In this document: in pieces, positions 35,724 through 44,844 of the stretch
How positions within the stretch are numbered: the first letter of the stretch is position 1
Layout of the letters: every line of letters begins with the position of its first letter
DNA from: Zooshikella sp050749885
Lineage (GTDB): Bacteria > Pseudomonadota > Gammaproteobacteria > Pseudomonadales > Zooshikellaceae
Reading direction: 5' to 3'
Assembly (NCBI RefSeq): GCF_050749885.1
Contig: NZ_JBOIUB010000010.1
Coordinates: 124,001 to 188,000, forward strand
Length of the DNA stretch: 64,000 nt
Notes under the pieces: generated by a model
Seen by the model: the letters and a program-made list of their open reading frames with translations, nothing else
What the model was told of the DNA's origin: nothing
Databases searched by the model: none
Position numbers and translations under genes: made by a program

Positions 35724-35891
35724 GTGCTGCTCCTTATTGAATTGCGTAGTAGCATCATCTGTCTTTTCAGAACTAACGCTGTGAACTGTTCACGAGCCAA
35801 GGGGGCTTGGAGTGACATAGTATTCACTAATGATCTGAGGGGATAAATATGCCAAAATGAAAATGATTGATGCATTAATGGAGCAATATTA

Positions 35892-36758
35892 ATGGAACTT
35901 CTAAAAGACATGGCACTTTTCGTTGAAGTGGGCAAAGTGATGAACTTCCGCAAAGCCGCTGAGTCTTTGGATATGCCCAGCTCAACGTTGTCTCGTCGAA
36001 TCAGCAAGCTAGAAAAAGCCATTGGCTTACGTTTGCTGCATCGCACTACGCGTAAAGTGGAATTAACAGAAGCTGGGCAGATATATTTTGAACGTTGCAA
36101 GCGTATTGTTGATGAAGCGAAACTTGCTCATGAGCAATTAGGAGAAATGCTTGCTCAACCAAGTGGTTTATTACGGGCTTCTGTACCAGTTGATTTTGCG
36201 ACTATCTATTTAGCGCCTCTACTTGCCGAATTTGCTGAACAATATCCAGGTATTAATTTTGAATTAGATTTAACGCCAAGGCAGGTTGATTTAATTTCAG
36301 AAAATGTGGATGTTGCTATCAGAATGGGGGAGCCACCCAATTCTAATTTAATCGCCAGAAAATTAACGCAGCTTACGGGGAAATTATTTGCTTCACCACA
36401 TTATTTAGCGCGTGCAGGTAGTCCCAATCACCCATTGCAACTGGCTAATCACAACTGTATAGGTTTTCCGAGAAGTGGAAACTGGGTTTTTCAACGAGGA
36501 GATGAGTTAGTGGGAGTCGAAGTGGGTGGTCGTTTTATGCTTAATAATGTAGGAATGATGCGGCGGCTGGCTACGTTGGATCAGGGAGTAATTATGATTC
36601 CTCCACAAGCAATTGCTGAAGAGTTAAAATTGAATTTATTGATACCTGTTATGCCAGAATGGTCAGGTAAACCCATCCCCGTTTATGCTTTAACTGAAAC
36701 AAGGTTACTACCCGCTAAAACACGGTGTATTATTGATTTTTTAAGGGATAATATTTAG
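35892..36758 (+). CDS. LysR-family transcriptional regulator
   Basis: A 288-residue LTTR. The N-terminal winged helix-turn-helix (1-60) reads FVEVGKVMNFRKAAESLDMPSSTLSRRISKLEKAIGLRLLHRTTRKVELT. The effector domain (about 90-288) contains SVPVDFATIYLAPLLAEFAEQYPGI and VDVAIRMGEP. It is divergent from the ene-reductase at 34662-35723 and most likely controls that gene and itself through the 168-bp gap, a typical LTTR arrangement. The inducer is unknown. Confidence 0.94.
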   Translation: MELLKDMALFVEVGKVMNFRKAAESLDMPSSTLSRRISKLEKAIGLRLLHRTTRKVELTEAGQIYFERCKRIVDEAKLAHEQLGEMLAQPSGLLRASVPVDFATIYLAPLLAEFAEQYPGINFELDLTPRQVDLISENVDVAIRMGEPPNSNLIARKLTQLTGKLFASPHYLARAGSPNHPLQLANHNCIGFPRSGNWVFQRGDELVGVEVGGRFMLNNVGMMRRLATLDQGVIMIPPQAIAEELKLNLLIPVMPEWSGKPIPVYALTETRLLPAKTRCIIDFLRDNI

Positions 36759-36870
36759 TAAATTTGTATAACGCTTGTTTGGGGATATTCAGTCTGAAAG
36801 ATAAGCATAAGAAGATAATAAGTGATCAGGGAGACCGTTTTAAAGGCTATTTTATTAAAGCATTTTCATA

Positions 36871-36975
36871 CAACAGTTGGATAACTCACGTTGAACATGC
36901 CGTGAATCCATCCTTGGAGGCTTGGTTGCCGCTTCCTTGCGGCAAACAGTTCAACATGAGCTATCCAAATGTTGC
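36871..36975 (+). repeat. dispersed palindromic repeat, copy B
   Basis: The best-preserved copy: left arm CAACAGTTGGATAACTCA and GTTGAAC against the right arm GTTCAAC and TGAGCTATCCAAATGTTG, with the inner hairpin TTGCCGCTTCCTTGCGGCAA. It ends one base before the stop codon of the minus-strand membrane protein gene (36976-37284). Confidence 0.92.
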
Positions 36976-37284
36976 TTACCAAGTAAGCCTTAGTAAAAAA
37001 CATAAAATCAAGCATATAGCTAATGTGATTCGTACTACTTTCCTCTCTAATTGAACTGTGATGGATTGACTAAAAAAGTAGAGCAATGCGGAAAGTATAA
37101 TAAATAAGACTAGAGCTACATTTGCGCCAAAAACATCATCTGGATCTGCTGAAGTCTTGGAGTGAGAGTCTATGTAGTTGTATTCATTAGGATCAAAACT
37201 ACTTAATGGGAGTAGCAAAAAGCAGTTTGTCAACAATATTATATATAATAAAATCCTTTTCACGATTTCAACCATTAGATTCAT
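36976..37284 (-). CDS. small membrane protein of unknown function
   Basis: A 102-residue frame from ATG 37284, with ATG 37275 as an alternative; no strong ribosome site is visible. It has an N-terminal hydrophobic helix (about 9-27), a short polar section with several Asp and Ser, then two more hydrophobic helices (VALVLFIILSALLYFF and VVRITLAICLILCFLL). The composition is that of a real small membrane protein rather than random sequence. Its stop codon directly abuts repeat copy B. I do not recognise a family. Confidence 0.5.
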   Translation of the reverse strand: MNLMVEIVKRILLYIILLTNCFLLLPLSSFDPNEYNYIDSHSKTSADPDDVFGANVALVLFIILSALLYFFSQSITVQLERKVVRITLAICLILCFLLRLTW

Positions 37285-38064
37285 TATTTAATTAGCTCAC
37301 GAATAATATTTTACCATAAAATGAAATATTTCTTTATGGGATGATATTTGAAATCTTATCTGTACTCAATAGCCCATAACGTACAATTAGCCTGAAAGTA
37401 TTACTTTATCATCATTAACGCTATCTGTTTTGTAATCAGGATATATTTTTTTTGAAAAACAACTATTAACGACTTGTACTTTGTTGTGTACTAACCTTGA
37501 TAAAGAGAAAATTACAGGTTTTTGTAGACTATTTATTCATATTAAAGAATTATTTAAAGCTAATTTGAATAAATAAAATAACCAATAGAAGCCACTGATA
37601 TTGCTACCTGGTCATTAGGTAAGCTAAAAGATGACACTAATTTGTATAAAATAAGAGCTGTGTTCCATACACAATAAGCAATCAACGGTTTATCTCAAAA
37701 AATAACAAAAATAGCCTGCTTTCATTTTATAGTTGGCTTTTTTTTAGCAGGTAATTTGTTGCGTTAAGTGTATTGATTAAATTTATTGTTTTATAAATGT
37801 TTTAGTGGATAAAGAGTAGGAGGTTGCCACTGAAAAGCAGAATACTATACTGATACTAATAGTGGGAAATATCTTTCAATGGAAACACTTGGAATAATCG
37901 AATTACAAATAATAAAACACCAAAATAAAGGATAACATTGAATTTAAGCTGTATAGCTAATTTAGTAAAATTCGAGTAAGTGAAAAGTAAGAGGTGTGAT
38001 GAAGTCTTTATAAAGGAAGTGTTAAAGTGAGAATTTTTTTCGAGTTAATCTGGAGGAGACAATA
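37285..38064. other. 780-bp gap, nothing firm
   Basis: AT-rich sequence without a supported gene. CCTGCT near 37712 and AGCAGG near 37747 could close a weak hairpin around a T-run, a possible terminator. A clear GGAGGAG ribosome site lies at 38051, just before the next gene. Confidence 0.4.
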
Positions 38065-38427
38065 ATGTATGAGATAAAATTTTCACAAAATAAATATGAA
38101 AGTAATTATTCTGATAGAAAATTTTGGAGTAAGGTGAAAAAATATGCCAAAGATGCAGGAGAATCTGTATTGAAACCTGCCTTAAAAATGTACTATGCCT
38201 TAATTGACTCAGAAACTCCAGCCTGGGCAAAGGCAGTAATTATAGGAGCGCTAGGGTATTTTATATCGCCTATTGATGCTATTCCAGATGCAATACCTGT
38301 GGTTGGATTTTCGGATGATTTGGGAGTTTTGGCGACAGCATTGGCTGCAGTAGCTGCTCATATAAAGGATGAGCATGTAGAAAGAACAAAGGAAACACTT
38401 CAGAATTGGTTTGGTAAAACTAATTAA
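38065..38427 (+). CDS. YkvA/DUF1232 family protein
   Basis: A 120-residue protein from ATG 38065 behind a strong ribosome site (GGAGGAG). The C-terminal half is DUF1232: WAKAVIIGALGYFISPIDAIPDAIPVVGFSDDLGVLATALAAVAAHI, with the conserved SPIDAIPD and DDLG segments and a hydrophobic helix. Proteins of this family are small, membrane-associated and of unknown function. It is 154 bases upstream of the SIR2-STAND gene in the same direction; a shared role is not established. Confidence 0.88.
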   Translation: MYEIKFSQNKYESNYSDRKFWSKVKKYAKDAGESVLKPALKMYYALIDSETPAWAKAVIIGALGYFISPIDAIPDAIPVVGFSDDLGVLATALAAVAAHIKDEHVERTKETLQNWFGKTN

Positions 38428-38581
38428 CACTACTGTGTTGTGTATCTAGATATAAATTAAGGTGTTTTAAAAAAATAGTGTATATATTATTAAGTTTTTT
38501 TAGCTATATGGTTTTGTGTTAAGGATATTTTTATGAAAATCAATAAAAGTGGTCTGAAAATAAAAAAAAGAAGAATGCAGT

Positions 38582-39949
38582 ATGGATAAATTTATAAGTC
38601 TTATAGGTACTGGGAAATCAGTTTTATTTGTAGGTGCTGGTTTTTCAAGGGGAGCATGTAATATTGAAAATGTGGAGCCTTTTTTGTCTAAAGAACTGGC
38701 AGCTGAAATTTGTGAATTAGGTGGGTTTGATGTTGATCATGATCTTAGATTTGCCGCTGATTACTATTTATCATTTAATGAAAAATTAAAGTTAATTGAT
38801 TTGTTGAAACGTATTTATACAATTAAAAAAGTATCTGTTGATCATGTAAGTATATGTAGGGCAAACTGGAGAAGGTTTTATACAACTAACTATGATAAGT
38901 GCATTGAATTAGCTTCTCAAGAAGCAGGAAAAATAGTAGAAACTATTGATATAAGCTTTTCAACTAGTGAATATTATAAAAGAGATAATTTGTGTATTCA
39001 CTTGAATGGATCTATTGATAGTTTGACAGAAGATTCGTTAGAGAATGGATTTAAACTTTCTACTTCGTCATATATATCTTCTGATTCGTTTATAAAGTCA
39101 GATTGGTTTTACTACTTTAAAAAAGATTTAGAAAGAAGTTATGCTATAGTTTTTGTTGGGTATTCTATGTATGATATTGAAGTGCAGAAAATACTATTTG
39201 AAAATGATGCATTAAGGGAGAAAACATATTTTATTACTAGCTGTGATATCGATAAAAAGCAAGATTTTACTTTATCTAAATTTGGAAATGTAGTTTCGAT
39301 AGGTGTTAGTGGTTTTGCGAAGTTGCTAACTGATAATTCTGATCTTATTGAACATTATAGAGAAGAGGTTGAACTTCAGGCATTTAACCTTTACGAAATT
39401 TCTGAAGAAGAAAAAAATATTAGGGACTTTGATGTAGAGAAAATGATCCTATATGGTGATTTTTCTGATACTTTGATTGATAATGGAGTAACTCAAAATC
39501 AGAGAATACCAAACTTAATTATAAGAGAAGATATTTATACAATATGCAACTTTATTGAAAATAATAAAAATGTTATTGTATATAGTGAGTTAGGTAATGG
39601 GAAGACTATTCTTCTTAAAGAATTAAAGTCGGTTTTAGCCATAAACTCATTTGAAGTATATGATGTCTTGGACAAAGATGGAGATTATATTGGTGATATA
39701 GACATATTAGCAAAAATTGGTAGGAGAATTGTTTTAAAAATTGATGGATATGAACCTTATCTTGATTTATTTGAACATTATATTTATTCTATGCCAAGCA
39801 ATATAAATATTGTTGCTTCGGCAAGAACTTCTGAACATGAAAGGCTTAGATCTGAACTTAAAAAAATGGAGTTTTCTTTTAATGAACTATGTATTGATAG
39901 GTTGTCTGAAAAAGAGTCATCTTTTTTATTGATATTATTGATAATTTAG
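38582..39949 (+). CDS. SIR2-STAND defence protein, N-terminal part (SIR2-like NADase plus P-loop)
   Basis: A 455-codon frame from ATG 38582. Residues 1-250 form a SIR2-like domain: GAGFS (18-22), TTNYDK (Asn103), the catalytic His140 in HLNGS, and VGYSMYDIE. In defence proteins this domain destroys NAD. Residues about 310-440 form a STAND-type ATPase with P-loop ELGNGKT (Lys341) and a KIDGYE Walker-B-like strand. The frame ends with LLILLII and a stop, but the protein clearly continues in the -1 frame (next entry). The plan matches the Avs5 (SIR2-STAND) antiphage group, which senses a phage protein through C-terminal repeats. That group assignment is inference. Confidence 0.8.
   Translation: MDKFISLIGTGKSVLFVGAGFSRGACNIENVEPFLSKELAAEICELGGFDVDHDLRFAADYYLSFNEKLKLIDLLKRIYTIKKVSVDHVSICRANWRRFYTTNYDKCIELASQEAGKIVETIDISFSTSEYYKRDNLCIHLNGSIDSLTEDSLENGFKLSTSSYISSDSFIKSDWFYYFKKDLERSYAIVFVGYSMYDIEVQKILFENDALREKTYFITSCDIDKKQDFTLSKFGNVVSIGVSGFAKLLTDNSDLIEHYREEVELQAFNLYEISEEEKNIRDFDVEKMILYGDFSDTLIDNGVTQNQRIPNLIIREDIYTICNFIENNKNVIVYSELGNGKTILLKELKSVLAINSFEVYDVLDKDGDYIGDIDILAKIGRRIVLKIDGYEPYLDLFEHYIYSMPSNINIVASARTSEHERLRSELKKMEFSFNELCIDRLSEKESSFLLILLII
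39922..39928 (+). other. slippery heptamer at the frame change in the SIR2-STAND gene
   Basis: In the zero frame the codons read TCT TTT TTA TTG. The seven bases T-TTT-TTA are in the exact phase (X-XXY-YYZ) for -1 ribosomal slippage. After slippage reading continues ATT GAT ATT ATT GAT (IDIIDNLGIWES), which flows into the C-terminal frame. Alternatively one T has been lost from a seven-T tract. The sequence alone does not decide. Confidence 0.7.
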
Positions 39950-41031
39950 GAATTTGGGAAAGTAAAGCTGGATTCTCTAAAGAGAAAAAGAGAGATTTTT
40001 TGAGTAAAAATTTTTATCAGATATCGTTAACTTTGTTGGAATTGTTTGATGCTCCTCAAATAATTAAGCGTATATCATCATCTCTTGATAGTATAGTAAA
40101 TAACCCTGCAATAAAAGATACAATATTTTCAATCGCCTTGATTGAGGTTTTAGATATTGACTGTAAATTTAGTCTAGTATCTGAGGTGGCTGATAATGAT
40201 GTAATATACGATTCAAATTTGAGGGATAGTGAGGGTTTTAGAAATCTTTTTAAAATATCAGAGTGTAGTGTAATTTCTAAATCAAGTATATTCTGTTTGT
40301 CCCTCATTAGAAATAACTTCAGTGCATCTTATATTACTAATCAGCTTCAAAAAGTTGCTAAGAAGTTTGATCTTTATCAAGAAAAAAATTATGAACAAAG
40401 AACTATTTTTAAATCTTTGTTGAGATTTGCTTTTGTCGAGAGACTTTTGCCTGGGAAAATGAAAAAAGCTAATATGAGAAATTATTACGAAAATTTAAAG
40501 ATTTCTATTCGATGGTTAACTAAAGATCCTCATTTTTGGTTGCAATATGGTATGGCAAATATAACTTTTAAAGAATATGATAAAGCTCAACAGTATTTTA
40601 ACCAGTCATACTCAATTGCTTATTCGAAAAAGCAGGATTATGATACAAGAGGTATTGATGCTCAGCAAGCTAGATTATATATTTTGATAGCAATAGAGGA
40701 AAAGGAACCATTCAAAGCCTACAATGAATTTGAAAAAGCAAACTCCCTGCTAACAAAACTAGATGATAGTGTATATAAATTTAGACAGGTTGAAAAGTAT
40801 AAGGATTATTACGAATTTTGCTATGACACACTATCTAGAAAGAACCAAGTAAACTTTCTTCATGCATGTAGAGAAATGAGAAAGGCTATAGATGATGCAG
40901 AATCCAGAGGATATATTAATGCAGGAGATCAAAAAACCATATGTAGAACTAAAAAAAGTCTCGATCATGTAATAAGTGAAATTACCTTTTTTTCAAAAAA
41001 ACATGGAGTGAAAGAAGAAGCTGATATTTAA
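39929..41031 (+). pseudogene. SIR2-STAND defence protein, C-terminal part (TPR-like sensor), -1 frame
   Basis: This frame continues the previous gene: IDNLGIWESKAGFSKEKKRDFLSKNFYQISLTLLELFDAPQIIKRI and on to 41031, about 367 residues. There is no good start codon of its own (only TTG 40000), and the amino-acid sequence runs smoothly from the upstream frame, so it is one gene of about 816 codons with a -1 shift. The C-terminal half holds TPR-like helices (WLQYGMANITFKEYDKAQQYFNQSYSIA), fitting the target-sensing arm of STAND proteins. It is a pseudogene if the shift is a mutation, or a second product if slippage is used. Confidence 0.7.
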
Positions 41032-41290
41032 GTTATTAACTTGAATACTTTGTTAAATAAAATTTATTATAGTTAATTATAGATTTTTTTAAAATTAAAA
41101 AATATCCTGTTCCTCCCGTCAATTTGGTTTAAAATGTGTGTGCTTAATATTTTATAGGTATATGGCCTCTTATCTGATTCTTGAACAACATGTCGGAACG
41201 AGCCATTTTGACTCGTTGATTACTGTTAAATATTTTCATAACATATGCAAGTAGCAAGATAAGTGGACAAATCGCCTTTATACAATATTT
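41032..41290. other. gap after the SIR2-STAND gene
   Basis: An AT-rich spacer with no supported gene, followed directly by repeat copy C at 41291. Confidence 0.4.
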
Positions 41291-41390
41291 TTATAACTCC
41301 TGTTGAATATATTGTGAATCAATCCTTGGAAGCTTGGTTGCCGCTTCCTTGAGATAAACAGTTCAATATGAGCTATCCAACCGTTGTTTA
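41291..41390 (+). repeat. dispersed palindromic repeat, copy C (degenerate)
   Basis: The right arm (GTTCAATATGAGCTATCCAA) and the inner stretch (CCTTGGAAGCTTGGTTGCCG) match copies A and B. The left arm is worn and the inner hairpin has lost pairing (TTGCCGCTTCCTTGAGATAA), so this copy is decaying. Confidence 0.8.
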
Positions 41391-41443
41391 CTATCTGAGT
41401 ACATATTTGTTTGTGGGAGTTATTACCATGGGTATGGAAACAA

Positions 41444-41471
41444 AAAAAGGAGGGAAAATTCCCTCCTTTTT
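41444..41471 (-). terminator. terminator of the chitinase gene
   Basis: AAAAAGGAGGGAA (41444-41456) and TTCCCTCCTTTTT (41459-41471) are perfect complements. Read from the minus strand it ends in a T-run, 31 bases after the chitinase stop codon; it would work in both directions. Confidence 0.9.
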
Positions 41472-41502
41472 AAGGCTAAAAATACATTAAATATACGGGT
41501 AT

Positions 41503-44500
41503 TTAGCTTTTTGGATCAACGACAACATCGTCAAAGAAGTGTTCAATACATTTTACGTAGTCACCTTGTTTAAATGCACTAAACGGTGTTTGGTAATTAA
41601 CTAGTTTACACTTATAGCTTTTACCTGATGGTGTGTTGGGGTCCCAGCTCCAGTCTTGTTCCCAATAAATATTTAGGGCACCACTGCCTTTAGTATCAAA
41701 GCGTTTCATATTGGCACAGCCTAACACTTCATCATCAGCAATAGGTACTTTTAGATATTGAGTAAATTGTTTGTAATAATTAATCCGGTTTTGTGATTGT
41801 CGATGCTCTGTAGGTGCACCACATTCTACGCCACCATTAATGATTTGTGTGGTAACACCAAAGCCATGCACTAAACCACCTTCTTTATCATGTGCATTGG
41901 GTTGCCAGGTGCCATCAATAACGTGGAACATGCTGGGCTTGGGTGGTTGAGGATAAACATAAAAGAATACGGCACTGGCCAGATTTAACCAGGTATCTGC
42001 CACTTTTTCAGGGTTATCCAGCAAGGTGCGTACTGTACCAAACATTGCTTCTGAAAAAGGGCCGTAGTTGTAATTATAACTTAACTGTTTAGCGCCTCGG
42101 CCAAAGTAACTTTTGTATTGACCATCAGCAAACTTACCGCATGGCCATGTTTTACCCTGCCAGGTGTCAGGACTACACTCTGCGTTATAACCACCTCGCT
42201 TATCTTCAGTCCAGCCCATTTCCCGCACATAATGTAACCCTTGTCGCCACTCTGGTACATCCATATAAGCTTCATGTGCACCAGTTTCCTGGGTAAAGTG
42301 AGCAAACATGGTTGCGAGTGATTTACGACAAATGGCGTCTGCATCCCGGCCATCATCATAGTCACCACAAAATGCGGGGAATTTACCAATCGCTTTCAAA
42401 AAGTTGGTGTAGGTATATTCTTTAGCCCGTTTGGGAAACAGAAAATCCCAATCATTATTGCTGATAATAGACTCCAGACGCTTTACGTTTGTGGGGTTGG
42501 AGGCATTTCCTGGGGTAATTTTTTCCACCAGTGCATTATCAAGTGTTGCGATGCTGGCCTTAACATTACGCATTAAATCCGTATCAGTAAGTTTGGCTTC
42601 TCGCGCTTTTAATTTACTTAATGGAATGACATACCCATCACCTGGTTTGGGTTTATCGCCATCTCCAGGTTTGTCTCCATCGCCAGGTTTAGAGGGGGGA
42701 GTGGGTTTGTCACCGTCACCAGGTGGCGGCGGTGGTGGTGGAATATCACCATCTCCAGGTTTATCTCCGTCTCCTGGTTTGTCGCCATCGCCAGGCTTGT
42801 CACCATCACCTGGAGGTGTGGGTGGCTTGGGTTTATCACCATTATCGGGAGGTGTTGGATTATTACCTTTAGCTTCCCAAGGTCCCCATTGGTCAGCTCC
42901 AGGTTCATCACCACGTGTCCACCATTTGGCTTGGTAAATGGTGTGCTGGTAACTGGCAAGATCACCTTTTACATACACTTTATCGGCTTGCCATGGGGCT
43001 GCATTACTAGGCGTATTGTCGTCTGGTTTGCCATTATCGCCTGGCTTATCACCATTGTCGGGTTTATCTGTATCGGGTTTGTCGCCATCATCGGGTTTTG
43101 TGGGTGGTGGGTTATCACTGCCTTGAACCTGTTTCCATGGTCCCCACTGGTCTTTACCGGGCTCATCGCCGCGAGTCCACCATTTGGCTTCATAGGTTTT
43201 GCTTTGGTAGGTTACTCGGTCGCCCTTGGTATAGACTTGATCTGCTTGCCATGCATTAGCAGGGGGGACAGGTTTATTGCCATCATCTGGTGGTGAAGGT
43301 GGTTGTGGTGTGTCTCCATCGCCAGGTGGTGTAGGTGGCGGGGGGATATCACCGTCGCCAGGATCACCTGGAGGTGGGGGTGGTGGAGGAATATCATCAT
43401 CGCCATCACCAGGCGGTGTGGGTGGTTTAGGTTGATCACCGTCATCTGGTGGGGTTGGTGGCTCTGGTGGTTTGGGATTATCCCCAGGTTTATTACCCAA
43501 TCCTTCATGAATAGCTTTGAGTATCTCGCCGTTATCAGCATCAATTTCCCAAGAGAAAACGCCAGCCAAGCTATTTGCGGTTACATACTGAGCTTTGGCT
43601 TTTACTGAGCGCGGGTTATCGTAGGTGATCAGCTCACCTTTACTGGCATTCCATAAATAGGGGGCTTGTGCCGTATCATCATAAAAATACTTAAAGCCAC
43701 CCGTGCCTTGACCATCAGTACCACCCAAGTACTTAGATACGATGTGTTTATAATCAATAACGCCAGGCTGCCAGGAACCTTTTATGGGTTTACCATTGGT
43801 GCCTTGCCAAGGATTATTTTCCTGGCCGTCTTTAATGCTTGTCCAGCCACGACCGTACATCGCAGCACCCAGCACCAGTTTATTTCCGGGTAAACCGGCT
43901 TGGGTCAGGTTTTGTACGGCATCATGTGCATTAAATTCAGGAATTTTTTCATGAGAAGCCGCGTATAATCCTGAATGATGACCGAGAGTACTGTCCCAGG
44001 CACCATAAAAGTCATAGGTCATGGCAAAGATATAATCGACATAACTGCTGACTTCGGCGTAATTAATATTGTCAATTTTTTCAGGACCTGCGCTCGTGGC
44101 GGCGGTGAGCTGGTATTTTTTTCCCGTTTCTTGGCTTAACGCATCCAGCGCTTGTCGTAAATCACGCATTAACGCGGTAAAAGCCGCTTTATCTTCAGGT
44201 GAACCTAATTTTGAATTAGCACCAGGTACGCCAGGAAATTCCCAGTCAATATCCAAACCATCAAAGAACGGATACTGTTTTAGAAACTCAATGGTAGACT
44301 TAACAAATGTGGCACGTTTTTGTGTGTCTTTGGCTAAATAGTAAAAGGGATCAGACAGTGTCCAACCGCCAATAGACGGGAGTACGGTAAGATGAGGGTT
44401 CGCTTTTTTCAGCTTGATTAATTGCCCAAAGTTTCCGCGAATGGGGTCATCCCATTTATCACCGGGATAACTTTTTTCTAATGCGGCGAAGCGGTCATGA

Positions 44501-44844
44501 ATCGTCACCGTATAATCCGGTTGGTCTGCACATTCTCGTGTTAAGGCGCTATAGCCTTGGGGGTTTTCTTTTTGCAACGATTCATTAGGACCACACACTG
44601 CAATAAAGCCATACAACACGTGGGTGAGGTTTTTGGCAGGAATATCATTAACGTGGAAGTTACGGCCATAAACACCCCATTCAACAAAATAGGTACCAAC
44701 AACTTTGTTGGCGTTATTTTGGAATAATGCTGAATCACTATTGAGTGGCGTTGCTTGAGTTAAGGTCGATAAGCCCAAACCCACTGCTATACTTATGGCT
44801 AATTTATTTGGCAACCAGCGTCTAATAGCTTGCTTGGTTTGCAT
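41503..44844 (-). CDS. secreted bifunctional chitinase: GH18 - two CBM5/12 - GH19
   Basis: 1113 residues with a signal peptide ending near LTQA (31). A GH18 domain (about 45-450) carries the catalytic DGLDIDWE, with Glu202 as acid. Pro/Gly/Asp-rich linkers (PTPPDDGDQPKPPTPP type) then join two chitin-binding CBM5/12 modules of 45 residues (about 535-580 and 622-668) sharing AKWWTRGDEPG-DQWGPW. A further repetitive GDGDKPGDGDKP linker leads to a GH19 domain (about 770-1090) with HFTQETGAH, EWRQGLHYVREMGW and YFGRGAKQLSYNYNYGPFS. GH18 retains and GH19 inverts configuration, so two unrelated chitinase types share one chain. A single uninterrupted frame from ATG 44844; monocistronic. Confidence 0.95.
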   Translation of the reverse strand: MQTKQAIRRWLPNKLAISIAVGLGLSTLTQATPLNSDSALFQNNANKVVGTYFVEWGVYGRNFHVNDIPAKNLTHVLYGFIAVCGPNESLQKENPQGYSALTRECADQPDYTVTIHDRFAALEKSYPGDKWDDPIRGNFGQLIKLKKANPHLTVLPSIGGWTLSDPFYYLAKDTQKRATFVKSTIEFLKQYPFFDGLDIDWEFPGVPGANSKLGSPEDKAAFTALMRDLRQALDALSQETGKKYQLTAATSAGPEKIDNINYAEVSSYVDYIFAMTYDFYGAWDSTLGHHSGLYAASHEKIPEFNAHDAVQNLTQAGLPGNKLVLGAAMYGRGWTSIKDGQENNPWQGTNGKPIKGSWQPGVIDYKHIVSKYLGGTDGQGTGGFKYFYDDTAQAPYLWNASKGELITYDNPRSVKAKAQYVTANSLAGVFSWEIDADNGEILKAIHEGLGNKPGDNPKPPEPPTPPDDGDQPKPPTPPGDGDDDIPPPPPPPGDPGDGDIPPPPTPPGDGDTPQPPSPPDDGNKPVPPANAWQADQVYTKGDRVTYQSKTYEAKWWTRGDEPGKDQWGPWKQVQGSDNPPPTKPDDGDKPDTDKPDNGDKPGDNGKPDDNTPSNAAPWQADKVYVKGDLASYQHTIYQAKWWTRGDEPGADQWGPWEAKGNNPTPPDNGDKPKPPTPPGDGDKPGDGDKPGDGDKPGDGDIPPPPPPPGDGDKPTPPSKPGDGDKPGDGDKPKPGDGYVIPLSKLKAREAKLTDTDLMRNVKASIATLDNALVEKITPGNASNPTNVKRLESIISNNDWDFLFPKRAKEYTYTNFLKAIGKFPAFCGDYDDGRDADAICRKSLATMFAHFTQETGAHEAYMDVPEWRQGLHYVREMGWTEDKRGGYNAECSPDTWQGKTWPCGKFADGQYKSYFGRGAKQLSYNYNYGPFSEAMFGTVRTLLDNPEKVADTWLNLASAVFFYVYPQPPKPSMFHVIDGTWQPNAHDKEGGLVHGFGVTTQIINGGVECGAPTEHRQSQNRINYYKQFTQYLKVPIADDEVLGCANMKRFDTKGSGALNIYWEQDWSWDPNTPSGKSYKCKLVNYQTPFSAFKQGDYVKCIEHFFDDVVVDPKS

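Noticed and set aside
35720..36100. 126-codon minus-strand frame
   Set aside because: It is antisense to the LysR gene, and the LysR frame is clearly the coding one.
36764..37054. 96-codon frame on the plus strand
   Set aside because: It runs through palindromic repeat copy B and lacks a ribosome site and family resemblance.
40000..41031. The C-terminal SIR2-STAND frame as an independent gene starting at TTG 40000
   Set aside because: The protein sequence upstream of 40000 in this frame is sensible and continuous with the first frame, and no ribosome site supports the TTG.
42431..43608. Several plus- and minus-strand frames inside the chitinase
   Set aside because: They arise from the repetitive Pro/Gly/Asp linker DNA read in other frames; low-complexity and without family matches.
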